Shown: positions 10,201 through 22,640, numbered from the stretch's first letter. The stretch: 64,000 nucleotides of DNA from Warburgia ugandensis (GCA_035236585.1 CP141127.1:49428001-49492000); one strand, 5' to 3'. Numbers and translations: made by a program. Notes: a model not told the origin generated them from the letters alone.

Positions 10201-13098
10201 TGTAATAACCCTAATTTTGTAAATTGATTGAGAAAAATCAATAAAGTTTGAGTTTTAGATATTTCGGGCTGAAATATTAGGGTTATTTAAAATATACTTT
10301 TTATAAAAGTATAATCAAATCATAAGACAAGTAAAATTGAAATTAAACTTAGCAAACCCTTCAAAATGACTGTAAGCACGACAAATTTTGAATTCGGATG
10401 AGAAATCCTTAAGTTTTTTATTTCTTGGACAAAAGGGGTAAAATAGTAATTTTACCCAAAAATCAAAATATTCCAAAAATCAAAATATGAAGCATCAAAA
10501 TTTAGAATGTACTGAGAAATACAAATCCAACACCACTAAGTACACTCAAATCCAAGATCATGGGAATAAAACCCAAAATTTTATGCATAAAGGGCAAAAC
10601 GGACTTTTTACACCATGTGGGGCCCACATGGGGACCACCACGTCCCCAACAACCAATTTGATCAGCAGTCCATGTGAAATATGGGTCAACAAATATCAGC
10701 TGGTCATGGGGAAGAAAAATTAGGCATGGGAGCATTGAAGACTTTCATGCCATTTTATATTAAAAAAATAATATATTATAATCATGAAAAAAGACCCAAA
10801 ATGCCTATAAATACAACCCCAAAAATCTTCCACAAATCCTCATAAAATCCCCAAGAAATTCTCTTCATCTCCTTGAAAAATTAGATCTAGAATCCCTCCC
10901 CAAAAACCCAAAATTACCAACAGTTAGATCTCTTTTCAACTTGTTTTTCTTTTTAGATTAGAACAAGAGACCTAAAATCAATTAGGCACTCTGTTCTAGA
11001 TCTAATTTGATCAATTCCACCATCCAAAACATCCCAACATATCTATTCTACAAAACCCCACAGAAATTTCAAGATCCAATGGTTCAAACAATGGATATTT
11101 GCAAGAAAGGTGGATTTTAGGCCATATCTTCATCAACAAGGTATTTTTTTAAATTGGGCATATAAATGAGGTTTTCTCTCCAATCAAGTAAGTGGAAATC
11201 CTTTTCGTAGATGTTTAGTATTGTTTTATGTAATTTTTATTTTACTATAATTAATTTTGGTAATAAAAAGGTAAAAATAAAGTAAACAACAGAACCCTTA
11301 ATTCTGGATGATGGAGTACTCAGATGAAAAATCTAACTCTGCCAATCAATCTAGAATGGTCCAAAACCCTAAGGTAAAAGTTTCAGAAAGATCTGAGACG
11401 TTTTGGTCCCTCAATTGAGAAGGGATTGATTGGACAGTCCAAACGGACTGTTCGATCTCCAGATTGGACGGACGATGTCCCGCGTGCTTCCATGGACGCC
11501 CTGTGCGGGCGCTTCAACATTTCAGCACAGTAGAAGCACCCGACTCAGTCCGCCCAGCTTGGTTTTCATCCCGAACGATCTGGGTCGTCTGTTCCTGGGC
11601 CCAGATCAAATACAGGCCATAGGAAGACTGTAAACTTCCAAATTCAATTCCGTAGTCATCTGAACTCCAAATTGAGATCGGAAAGAAGCTATAGAAAGCT
11701 TGAAACCTGTATTTTCTTATGGAATGATAAAATAGACATGTTATTCAGTAAAAACTTTCTATATTAAAGAAATAAGATTCCAATTACATAGATTTTCAAG
11801 ATCTGAGATGATCAGATCTTAGAAACATGTTTTAATAATGATATAGTGCTTAAATAAAGTGAGATCTATGTTTAAATTGGATAGATATGAGATATATTAA
11901 GGGATCTACCCTTTATGGTAGAAAAACCCTAAAAATACAAAGGGACCCACTTGATCAATGAGATCAAGTGTGATCAGATCCTTGGGATGGAAAGAATAAA
12001 TGCTTATATGATGAAATCCAAGAAAATCATGAATGGATTATGACAAAAATAGTTCAATATGATCTTTTCACCTTAATAGAGAAAATTCCCAAAATATAAC
12101 TAAAATCCTTAATCAAAGGAAAAGATCTAAGATCAAGTGGTTGGATCATAAGTAAAAGTTTCTAAAATTGTAAATGTAATTAGTTTCATTTTATATTATT
12201 ATGTTATAAAGCATGCTAGTATAACATTTAGAGTTTAGTATGATATGTGTTTCATTCTTATCATAAGGTGCTAGATTTAATTTAAGTACCTTGCCTCATT
12301 TTCATTGAATGTTAAATTAGGTAGTTTTATGCTTTAAATTTATAATTCATTTATAGTTGAATATTAGTAGTAGATTTACTTGTTATGAGATAAAGAGCAT
12401 AAAACATCAAAAATGTATTCTAATGAGAAAGTAGAGTTTCATTACACAAATAAGAATGGAATACTTTGGACTTAATTAGTAAGGGCTATAGTTAGTAGGA
12501 CAATATAAGGATTATCAAATCCTTGGACCAAATTAGAAAAAGAATAATAAACCCCATGAATGACATTATAAATATTCATGGACTTGATTAAAATCCATTA
12601 GAAAGAGTACTTAGGGTAAACATGCTTATAAGAACCTTATGAAAGGTTGAGCTATGGTCATTCTAGTGAATGATGAACATAGTTGTTAAGGGGGTTATCT
12701 AATAGAGCCTCGCTCTTCCCCTACCTTCTGTTGACGTTTGTGAGGTCTAAACACCTCCTTACATGAGGATTGAAGTAACCACTTTGTGTTCATCCATTCA
12801 GCTAGTAAGCCTAAGCCAATTGGAAATAAGAAAAGCAGTCTAGATTTAGGCTTGAATAAGCTACCTTCAATCAGCACATTAACTGGTTGAATAATAATAA
12901 TAAGAGCATAAAAGGTTAGTAAATTACCTAACCCTAATAAAAACAGTAAGTAAGATAAGGATGATCAAACATGATCCATAGATCTTGGATGATCAAGAAC
13001 AATAAGAATAAAAACACTATATTGTACTTAGTATGCATGTTTAGTAGTATACTTATTATAGTTCATTAGATTAGATAATCCAAACCCTTGATCAAAGA
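10201..13098 (+). mobile_element. T1 LTR, sense, 3' truncated
   Basis: Begins TGTAATAACCC at 10201, four bases after F's right duplication. It aligns with the LTR at 15954 through the TATA box (10806-10813), the purine-rich leader, a short CpG-rich patch (about 11450-11600) and the AT-rich tail. Similarity stops abruptly after CCCTTGATCAAAGA at about 13098; the other copies continue another 1.7 kb or so with the hairpin and CACA end. No PPT lies upstream, so it is a truncated solo or 5' LTR. No coding region is attached. Confidence 0.85.
10806..10813 (+). promoter_or_regulatory. LTR TATA box (T1 copy at 10201)
   Basis: TATAAATA in the context ATGCC-box-CAACCCC, about 605 bases from the LTR start, as in the copies at 15954 and 53029. 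Confidence 0.65.
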
Positions 13099-14735
13099 CA
13101 CCTCTCTTTCCCATCTTTCCCTGTCAGTTTCTTTCCTCTCATCTTCTTTTCTCTCTCTTACCTCATTGCATCCAACTAAACTTTCCATTTTCAAAAGAGT
13201 TTCAATGATTTTTGAAGCGAGGAGATGCCTCCTCCTAAAAAAATGGCGTCTCCCCACCTTAAGACAACCAAAAAGCGCAGCCCTTGTTTCCTCTTTGATA
13301 AAAACCCTAGGCAGCCTTCAAAACTTCATCGTAGCCATCCAATAATCTTTATCTCTCATCCTCACCATACCTTAACCTAGGACACCCTAGAAAAATTAGA
13401 AAACAACCTATAAAAGATGATATGAAGAGAAGAATAGGAGAAATTTAGAGCTAGGAAAAAGATGCCTCCTCCAAGGGAGGAGGCATCCTTTTCCTAAGCC
13501 CCTTGCTCTTACCTTTTCGCATTTAATCTTGTCCGTCTTTGGGTGGCTACTATCCTCTCCAAGGTGAGCTGCTCTTCCCCAAGTGCTCCACAACTAGGCC
13601 TTGGTCTTGTAGTCTTCCTTAAATGGTTAGTTGGTCCTCTTTGTCATCTTTCTCTCTTTGCTTGATTTTAACTTCCATTGTTGCTTAGTTAATGCTTTTC
13701 CATTCCCTTAGTTCTTCTTGCTTGTTTATTCAAGATCCAAGGATTCTTTTTCCTTGAAGTGACAACCAAGGGAAAGCCTCATTGAATCTAGTCTTTTACC
13801 TTGCTTTCATTGCATTTAGATCTCTTTTGATTCCTTTCAATTCCTCCTTACTGTTCTTAATGTTCCTTAAGTGCCTTTACTTTCTAGTTGAATTTTCTCT
13901 TGACTTCAAACATGCTCATTGATGATTGATGTTGGAACATTGAAAAAGATTTATCTTATAGCTTTTGGGTTAATGGAGATCAATTAGCATTCATTGTAAT
14001 AGGATTAAAGTTTCATATAGAGATTACATGTATTGTGGGCTTTATGTTGATGGATTTTGCTGTGATTCAATGAAGTAAATTGGAGTTTTCAATTCATACT
14101 TGTGTCCAGCAGTTATTTTTGAATGTTTTCTTGCATTTGAATTTCTTAATTAGATGGTTTTCATGTTCCATTAAGTGAATGATTTATATAACATGTTGCT
14201 AGAATTTTTCTTTATGGTTTGTTATGTTAATTTCTAGATTTTCAAAGTAGTTAATATGATCTATTCCTACCCAATGAATTGTGCATACGATTCCGTGTTC
14301 AAATACATGATAGTTGGGTAGTTCTCATTTCATTGCTTATTTAAGTGATTGTTTTCCTTTATTTCTCTTGTTTAATGTAGTTAGATTCCATTGTTAACTA
14401 GTTTGCATCTTATTTATTTTCTAATTCGTAGTTAGAAAAGTAACTAATTTTTTCATAGTTTCTAAATGTCATGTGTAGTTAATTTAGGAAAATAGTTGAT
14501 TAGGTTGCTTAGTTTCCTTAGACTTGCATGATTTAGGAAAGTTTCTAAATTTTAGTTTTAGAAAGTGTGTTTTAAGGAAAGTGTTGATTTCAACATGTTT
14601 TAAGTTTACCATAATTCCATTTTTCATGTCTTGCATTTGTTTTTAGTTTCCATCATTAGTTTAAGTTAAAAATCTCATGATCATTTGTTAAGTTAGATAA
14701 TTTAAGTAGGGTCCACTAGTTCACAACTATTTGAT
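13099..14735. other. Unassigned sequence between two T1 LTRs, with a long hairpin
   Basis: The first 500 bases are pyrimidine-rich (CTCTC, TTTCC runs). The rest is AT-rich text without coding potential. The 85-codon and 61-codon frames here lack motifs and overlap on opposite strands. The one structured element is the hairpin at 13452-13496, listed separately. It is possibly the body of an old LTR, since the stretch ends in an LTR-like GATC-rich motif. Confidence 0.5.
13452..13496. repeat. Long near-perfect stem-loop
   Basis: Arms of 21 bases (13452-13472 and 13476-13496) pair with one mismatch around a three-base loop. The core arms are GATGCCTCCTCC and GGAGGAGGCATC. A similar word, GATGCCTCCTCC, occurs unpaired at about 13223. 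It could be a folded RNA precursor, a tiny foldback element, or a chance inverted duplication. Confidence 0.75.
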
Positions 14736-14739
14736 TTCT

Positions 14740-14815
14740 CATGGGATCAACCTCCTCATGTGAATTACTACAATTGATTCATGCACATGCGAGTTTAACT
14801 TAAAAATCATAACAA
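14740..14815 (+). repeat. LTR-terminus-like motif
   Basis: Contains CATGGGATCAACCT followed about 45 bases on by CATGCACATGCGAG. Reverse-complement versions of both halves (CGCAAGTGCATGG and GGTTGATCCCACAAGG) open the insertion at 31314. I recognise this pair of words as common in LTR ends of plant retroelements, so this is probably a relic of such an LTR. Confidence 0.45.
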
Positions 14816-14879
14816 GTATCCTTTCCATGAGTCTATTTATCAATTTTTTCTAACTTACTATTCCTTCGCATAAAATATG

Positions 14880-15590
14880 TGTTATAATTTGGCTTTGATA
14901 TACATTCTTCTACTCACTTATTGATGAGAGTTATTTTTGCCCAATTTTGAGTGACTTATTTCTAAGTGTTAAGTATATCTTATGAGATTTGATGTCAAAG
15001 CACACTTTTAAATGGAAATTTAGCTTATAATTTAGTTAGAGACTGACAATTGTGCATGTATTGGCTATGTTCACATGCTCACATTTTGAGGCTTGATTAG
15101 CACTGGACTGTCTTTATCATAAGGGTAGGATTTTGAACTATTATTCATTTTTATTAACCTATTAAAGTTAGATATTTAATGAATACTAAATGGAAGAAAA
15201 TTCTATAAGAGAAATGAGGGAACTTTCATATTTATTGGGTGTCATTTCTGAAAATCCTTACCAGACTATAACTTGTCTAGTAAGGGTAACCTATGGGTTT
15301 AAAAGCTTTTTGCATATGCTAAATGCAAACAACAATACCTACAAAAATGGTAAGGAATTGTAGATTTTTTTTTTTTTGTTTTATAGTTTTGTTGGAGGAC
15401 TAGAAAAATAAGTCTAGGAGTATTTGATATGCACATAAATATTACAAATATTATCCCTAAAATTAGCATTTTTAACCCTTAGATTGCTTAATTTAGCACT
15501 TGTTAGATTTTATTTTGTATTTCGTAGGATTAGGGTAGAAGTGAGAAAAGTGCACAATTTTGGCAACCTAAAACCCTAAAGTAGAGCGAT
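14880..15590 (+). repeat. Diverged dispersed repeat R1, copy 2
   Basis: Same orientation and order of landmarks as 2820-3420, with insertions and deletions between them. It is followed by about 360 unassigned bases up to the T1 LTR at 15954. Confidence 0.55.
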
Positions 15591-16558
15591 CCTACTATTT
15601 AGGCAAAGTCATGGACCCACATGGCAATTACCATGAAGCAAAGAAGTTCAAAATGCTATGGGGGTGTCATTATCAAGTTTAGAACTATTAAAAACCCTAA
15701 AGCAATGACTAACCTTATTCTCACTAAAGAAGCTGCTATTGTTGAAAGATAAGGTGGCCAACTTCTCATGCATGCATAACAACATATACCTTGGGGAGTT
15801 TTTGAGTAAATCTTGCATGCTATACTATGGGTCACATGTATGGAGTTTTTGTTGAAGTGTAACAACTTAGAGACCTAGGCCCACTTGTAAATCATTATTC
15901 TTCATTCACTTATTCACTTGGACATGAGAGGAACCCATCTAGGAGTCTATTATTGTAATAACCCCAATTTTTGTAATTGATTGAGAAAATCAATAAAGTT
16001 TGAGTTTTAGATATTTTAGCCTGAAATATTAGGTTTATTTAGAATATACTTTTTATAAAAGTATAATAAAATAATAAGACATGTAAAATTGAAATTAAAA
16101 TTAGCAAACCCTTCAAAATAATTGTAAGCATGACAAATTCTGAATTCGGATGAAAAATCCTTAAGTTTCTTCATTTCTTGGACAAAAGGGTAAAATAGTA
16201 ATTCTACCCAAAAATCAAAATCTCCCAAAAATCAAAATATGAGACATCAAAATTTAGAATATACTAATAAATAAAAATCCAATGCCACTAAGTACACTAA
16301 AATCTGAGATCATGGGAATAAAACCTAGAATTTTATACATAAATGGCAAAACGGTCTTTTTACACCATGTGGGGCCCACAAGGGACCCAAAAATGAATCT
16401 TATGAGTAGCCCACGTGAAGTCATGGGTCAGAAAACACCAACTGGTCTTGGAAAAGAAAAATGGAGCATGGGGAAGAAAAAATGGAGCATGGGAGACTTT
16501 CATGCCATTTAATAATAAAAAATTAAATATTATAATCATGAAAGAAGACCAAAATGCC

Positions 16559-16566
16559 TATAAATA
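16559..16566 (+). promoter_or_regulatory. LTR TATA box (T1 copy at 15954)
   Basis: TATAAATA in context ATGCC-box-CAAC, 605 bases from the LTR start, at the same offset as in other T1 copies. Confidence 0.65.
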
Positions 16567-19500
16567 CAACTCCAAAAATCCTCCAAAAATGTTCATAAAA
16601 TCCCCACAAAATTTTCTTCACTCTCCCTAAAAAATTAGACCTAGATCCCTCCCCAAAAACCCAAAATTTTCAAGAGATATCTCTCTTTTCAATTTCTTTT
16701 CTTTTTATATTGGAACAAGAGACCTAAAATCAATTAGGCACTCTATTCTAGATCTAATATCATCAATTTCACTGTCCTAAACTTCCCACCATACCTTAGC
16801 TACAAAACCCCCAAAGCAATTTCAAGATCCAATGGTTCAAACAACAGGATTTTTGCAAGAAAGGTGGATCTTGGGCCTATCTTCATCAAAAGGGTATTTC
16901 TTTTAAATTGGACACATAAACAACATTTCTTCTCCAATCAGGTAGGTGGGAATACTTTCTATACATTTTTACTTATGTTTAATGAAAATTTTATTTTACT
17001 ATAATTTATTTTGATGATAAAAAAAGTAAAAATAAAGTAATAATAGCACCTTCAATTCAGGCCTATAGAGGGCTCTGATGGAAAATCTGACCCTACCAAT
17101 AGATCCAGAAGGGTCCAAAACCCCTATGGTACAAATTTCACAAAAATTCATGAAGGTTTAGTCCCTCAATTGAGAAGGGATTGATTGGACGGTCCAAAAG
17201 GATTGTCCAATCTCCCAATCGGACGGATGATGGGTGAGACGTTGCCCGCGCGCTCACGTAAGAACGTACGACATCCGCATGCGCGAAGTTGTTCCGCGCG
17301 CGTTGGTGGATGTCCCGTGCGGGCGCTTCCGTATCTCGTCACAACAGACGCTCCCAGCGAGCAGGAACGTTCCGCCTGGCTTTCTCGTTTTGCCCGAAAG
17401 ATCTAGGCCGTCCATTTCGGTGAGCCCAGATTAAATCCAAGCCCTAGGAAGGATTGTGAACTTCCAGATCTAATTTCGGAGCCATCTGAACTCCAAATTG
17501 AGATAAAAAAGAAGCTATGAAAAGCTTGAAAACCTCTATTTCTGATGAAATGATAAAATCTAGAAATTATGTAATACAACTTTCTGTATTAAAGAAACAA
17601 GTTTTCAATTACCTAGATCTTCAAGATCTGAGATGATTAGATCTTGGAAATATGTTTTACTAATGATATACTATTGGAATAAAGTAATATCTATGGTTTA
17701 TTTGGACATATCTGAGATATATTGAGGGATCTACCCATTATGGTAGAAAAACCCTAAAAATACAAAGGGACCCACTTGATCAATGAGATCAAGTGAGATC
17801 AGATCTTTGGGATGGATAGAATGAATGTTGATATGATGAAATCCAAGGAAATCATGGCTACATTATGACAAAAATAGATCAATATGATCTTTGGACCTTA
17901 ATAAAGAAAATCCCCTAAATATAACTAATACCCTTAATCAAAGGAAAAGATTTAAGATCAAATGGTTGGATCATAAGTAAAGGTTTCTAAAAATGTTAAT
18001 GTAATTAGTTTCATTTTATATAATAGCATTTTAAATATGATTATGTTATAAAGCATGCTAGTATAACATTTAGACTTTAGCATGATATGTGATTTCATTG
18101 TTATCATAAGGTGCTAGATTTAATTATCTTAGGGGCACTTTAGTATGATTTCATGCCATTTTAACTTAGGACCATGCTAGAATTTCATATAAGTTTATAC
18201 TATAGTATGAGATTATACCTTAAGTCCATGTTAGTTTAAATTGAGTTATTAAGGTATATTAGTTAGAATCATGTTAGAGTAATTTTAAGTACCTTGCCAC
18301 ATTATCATTAAGTGTTAAATTATGTAGTTTTATGCTTCAAATTTATAATTCATTTATGGTTAAATATTATTAGTAGATCCACTTGTTATGAAATAAAGAG
18401 CATCAAACATCAAAAATGTAATCTAATGAGAGACTAGAGTTTCATGACACAAATAAGAATGGAGTACTTTGGGCTTAATTAGTAAGGGCTATAGTTAGTA
18501 GGACAATATAATGATTATCAAATCCTTGGCCCAAACTAGGAGAAGAATAATAAACCCCATGAATGACATTATAAATATTTATGGACTTGATTAAAATCCA
18601 TTGGAAAGAGTACTTAGGGTAAACATGCTTATAGGAACCTTATGAAAGGTTGAGCTATGGTCATTCTAGTGAATGATGAACATGGTGGTTAAAGGGGTTA
18701 TCTAATAGAGCCTCGCTCTTCCCCTACCTTCCGTTGATGTTTGTGAGGTCTAAATGCCTCCTTACATGAGGATTGAAGTAACCACTTTGTGTTCACCCAT
18801 TCAGCTAGTAAGCCTTAGCCAATTGGAAATAAGAGGAGCAGTCTAGATTTAGGCTTGAATAAGTTACCTTCAACCAGCACATTAACTGGTTGAATAATAA
18901 TAATAAGAGCATAAAAGGTTAGTAAATTACCTAACCCTAATAAAAATAGTAAGTAAGATAAGGATGATCAAACAAGATCCATTAGATCTTGGATGATAAA
19001 AAACAATAAGAATACGAATATTATATTGTACTTAGTATGTATGTTTATTAGTATGCTTGTTATAGTTCATTAGATTAGATAATCCAAACCCTTGATCAAA
19101 GATGATTCAAGGAAGAAAACCAAGATCATCCTCCACAGGGATGATCCAATAACTAAACTTAGATAAAAGAAGAACTAGATGATAGAAGATCTAGGACCTT
19201 GATCTTTATCAACATGTGTAGATTGTCAATCAATGGATCTATGAAAGATCAAGATCAAGGAGATGGACATACAAAGACTTAGAGATAGAAAAATACTTAG
19301 ATATGAATGATCTAAAGATCATTCTAAACATCAGATCTAGTGATCAATAGGATTGTTCATAATTTATGTATTGATAATATGCATGGATGTACAGATCACA
19401 TACATCAATCAGGATCATGGAAGATTTGGGAAAAGAGATCACTCCTTGAAGGTAGGAGGATTTGATGAATGCATTTACATGAGATATACATTATTGTACT

Positions 19501-20321
19501 CATGATCTTGTGTTGACAAGAGTAATGTTAATACTTGTGTTAAATCTCTTGAAAACCTTATGATCCAACCAAACACATATAAGATGGTTAAGGACTAAAA
19601 CTATAAGTGAATAGGGAACTAGAAAATATTTCAGCCGTAAGTAAACAGACATATGGAAATCTATTTTACATACAAGCTTAGAGGCTTGTGAGTTTGTTTT
19701 AATAGGTCTAAGCCTAGGGGAATGCTATTGCTAGAGGAGTTACGAGGGTTTGGCCACCCGCTCCTTGAAATTTGATGATATGATGATACCTTGCCCAAAG
19801 AGAGGTTAAAAGTCGGGTGATGGCAATTATGGGAAGGCCACCACTGTGAAAGCCTTGCCCCCCCATACGGGCAGTGACATAATATTTTCCACCGTGGTAT
19901 CAGTGGTGAACAGGGTAGTTATCCGAGCGCGCTAGTACGGATTAGACTGTAGCATGGCAACCTTTCTGATTATTTTGCACTATGATGCATATGAGAATAG
20001 GCATAGTGAAATGCCTTATGTTGGAGCATAATGAAATGCTAGGTAATTGTATATTACTAATATTTCCCAAGAAGGGAAATTCCCAGTATAAGATTAGCTG
20101 TAATACTAAATTCTCAAAATGAAGAGAATTGATCAGCTTAGTTGGGAATGATATTTGACTACTTTCATAAATTTAACTAGTTTACTCATGAAGAGTATGT
20201 ATGTATATAGATATACATAAATTACAAAGTAAAGAGTAGAGACATGAATATGTTGAGGGATAATGGGATTATGAAGTATTAGAATTACATTGTCAATTAT
20301 TATGCTTTTTGAATCCCCTAC

Positions 20322-20363
20322 CAAGCATTGCTTGTTGAGATATTGTAAATGTTGCAATATCTC
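20322..20363 (+). promoter_or_regulatory. Terminal double hairpin of the T1 LTR at 15954
   Basis: Hairpin 1 is CAAGC-ATT-GCTTG (20322-20334). Hairpin 2 pairs GAGATATTG (20337-20345) with CAATATCTC (20355-20363). Both occur at the same place in other LTRs of the window with compensating base changes. The position, a few hundred bases before the LTR end, suggests a role in RNA 3'-end formation or packaging; that role is inference. Confidence 0.6.
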
Positions 20364-20391
20364 AGATACAAGGAAGGAGAGTTAGGAGCTG

Positions 20392-20921
20392 AATTTAGAC
20401 CAATTGGATTCTCCACGGCCACCTTTTTCTCCACTACCAGCTGGTAGTGGTTTGACTCATGATTTCACATGGGCTGGTCATTGGATTCCTTTTTAGGTCC
20501 CTTGTGGGCCCCATGTGGGCCTCACATAGTGTAAAAAGACCATTTTGCCCTTTATGTATAAAAATTAGGGTTTATTCCCATGTTATTGGAATTGAGTGTA
20601 CTTAGTGGCGTTGGATTCATATTTCTCAGCACATTCTTAATTTTGATGTCTGAGATCTCAATTATGCGTAAAATTACTATTTTACCCTTTTGTCCATAAA
20701 ATAAAGAAAATTAAGAATTTTTCATCCGAATTCAGAATTTTTCATGCTTACAGTCATTGTGAAGGGTTCGCTAAGTTCAATTTCAATTATACATGTCTTA
20801 TACCTTGATTATACTTATATAAGAAGTACATTCTAAATAACCCTAATATTCCATCCCAAAATTTCTAAAACTCAAACTTTATTGATTTTCTCATCCAATT
20901 ACAAAAATTGGGGTTATTACA
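20392..20921 (-). mobile_element. Antisense T1 LTR start fragment
   Basis: On the minus strand it begins TGTAATAACCCC at 20921 and covers the first 530 bases or so of a T1 LTR, through the GGGCCCACA segment, ending near 20392. It is the remnant of an insertion in the opposite direction whose other end was lost. Confidence 0.8.
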
Positions 20922-21720
20922 ATATCTGTGGCGAACAAGGCAGTTATCTGAGTGCGCTAGTACAGATCAGACTGCAGCATGGTAGTCCTTGAGTATTTTG
21001 CATTATGATGCATGGCATAGCGAGATGCCAATACTCCCCTAACGAGAAAGTATTTACCCAGCAAAAATTTGGATGATTTATCAACTCAATATATCTGAGT
21101 ATGATTATTGATGTTTGAGATATTAACTATTTCTTACAGTTTTTTACTTTATATATATATACATACAATATAGTGGTGAGTGGTTTGGAATTATCATAGT
21201 AGAAGCTACATGATAAATTATATGACAGAATGATCATGTATGGTATGGTTCATGGAAATTGAATTGTGTGATTCATATGGAATATGATGATTATGAATAC
21301 TATACTTTTGAATTATACAATTCCATATGCTATTGAATCCCCTACCAAGCATAGCTTGCTGAGATATTGTAAATGTTTGAATATTTACAATATCTCAGAT
21401 ACAGAAAGAAAAGAATGGAGGGATGTGACATGGGAAGATGAAGATTATACTGTTGATCAAGATTATGTACATTTGTGAAAGGATTGCATTGTATTTTGAT
21501 TTGTGTATTTTGGACATAAGATGCAATAAAGGGGCTGTGTATGTGAACCACTTGATCGATCCTGCAATTTTAATAGAATGAGTTTCTTTGGAAACATATG
21601 TTGTATACAAAATTATGTATGTATATGTGAGTGAAATGTGGCATTTGGGTTTTCTGAAAAGAATTTCAAAGAAAATATTTTCGCTGCTTAAGTTTTCAAA
21701 TTTTTTGCAAAATTGGTCGA
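20922..21720 (+). mobile_element. T1 LTR 3' part, sense, fragment
   Basis: Resumes in mid-LTR at a point equivalent to about 19900 of the preceding copy (GGCGAACAAGGCAGTTATC), so about 500 bases of T1 sequence appear twice around the antisense fragment. It contains a perfect terminal double hairpin (21346-21396) and T1-like tail text to about 21720, then loses similarity before any CACA end. Confidence 0.75.
21346..21396 (+). promoter_or_regulatory. Terminal double hairpin, best preserved copy
   Basis: Hairpin 1 is CAAGC-ATA-GCTTG (21346-21358). Hairpin 2 has perfect 14-base arms, 21361-21374 and 21383-21396, around an eight-base loop. Confidence 0.65.
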
Positions 21721-21929
21721 CCACCATGTGAAAATAAATAACAAAAATATATATATAAAAAACTCGAGTCTCCACATGCTTGGACTAGAAATTCCACTTA
21801 TTAGTGACCAGTCTAATTCTCAAATTTAACTTTGATTTAAATTTTAAATTATATTATTTATGTGAAATCAGCTTAATGTTAATTAATGAAAATTTTAAGT
21901 TACTCTTTTTTTTCTTTGAAACTTTTTTC

Positions 21930-22640
21930 TAAACATCAAAATCAACTTAGCAATAAATCCTAAAGAGTTAAACTAACTTAATTCCTCAATGCACTCATTC
22001 CATCTCCTCTTTTACCCTTAAACATACAGTTAGTAAATAAAAAAAAGTTACCCTATTTTTTTGTAAAGGCATAGATTTATTTATCATAATTCTAAAGTTA
22101 CATGTATTACACTCTTATAAGAATTTCGTCCCCAAAATTGGGCACCTATGGATGATGGACTCAAAGCAAGTTCAGGAACTGCTACCTCATATTCCTCCTA
22201 ACATAAAGTCAAGTATGGTTATCCTACCCTGAATCTCCTCACATGGTGTACAACGTCATGTGCTTTTTCCTATAGTTGAAAAGCTACGATGCCTAAAATA
22301 ATCATCTTTACACTGAATTTGTCACCAAAGACAATAATTAGTACATACTGAAACAAACTCCCGCACTATCATCGGCTCATTTTCCTTCCACCGTTGAGAG
22401 CGAGGAGGTTTTCACTACTCTGTGAAACTAGCCTGACGCAGCACCCTCCACTTTAAGAACCACATTGCACAAGCCCTTTTCTGAACCACATGGGTCAACT
22501 GTTCAACTTGGAATGGGCAAGATAGATGTTAAGCAACCCAACCCTCCCCAAAAAGTTCAACCAACCATCCACCACCTTAATAATTAACCCAAGCTATAAG
22601 TCCTAGTACACTAATCAGTGATAGAAACATGATCAGAGCC
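21930..22640 (-). mobile_element. Antisense 3' end of an H-type element: LTR start, damaged PPT and 3' untranslated part
   Basis: Matches 63170-63640 in orientation and order. On the minus strand the LTR begins TGTAATACATG at 22111. Just upstream is GGGGACGAAATTC followed by TTATAAGAG, where the copy at 63403-63419 has TTATAAGGGGGAAGAG, so the G-run of the polypurine tract is lost here. Beyond it (22136-22640) is sequence between pol and the PPT with no open frame. Probably a deleted relative of element H. Confidence 0.7.

Larger units (their letters stand above)
15954..20391 (+). mobile_element. T1 LTR, sense, nearly complete but lacking its 3' end
   Basis: Starts TGTAATAACCCC at 15954. It shows the whole T1 layout: TATA box at 16559, purine-rich leader, CpG-rich patch at 17220-17420, AT-rich tail, a conserved GC-richer block (about 19780-19960, including CCGTGGTATCAGTGG), and the terminal double hairpin at 20322-20363. 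It breaks at about 20391, some 400 bases before the expected CACA end, where an antisense T1 fragment begins. At about 4.44 kb it supports a full T1 LTR length of about 4.75 kb. No PPT precedes it. It has no coding capacity. Confidence 0.87.

Noticed and set aside
13088..13345. 85-codon frame near the T1 truncation point
   Set aside because: Begins in the last bases of the LTR and runs through pyrimidine-rich text. No motif and an overlapping antisense frame.
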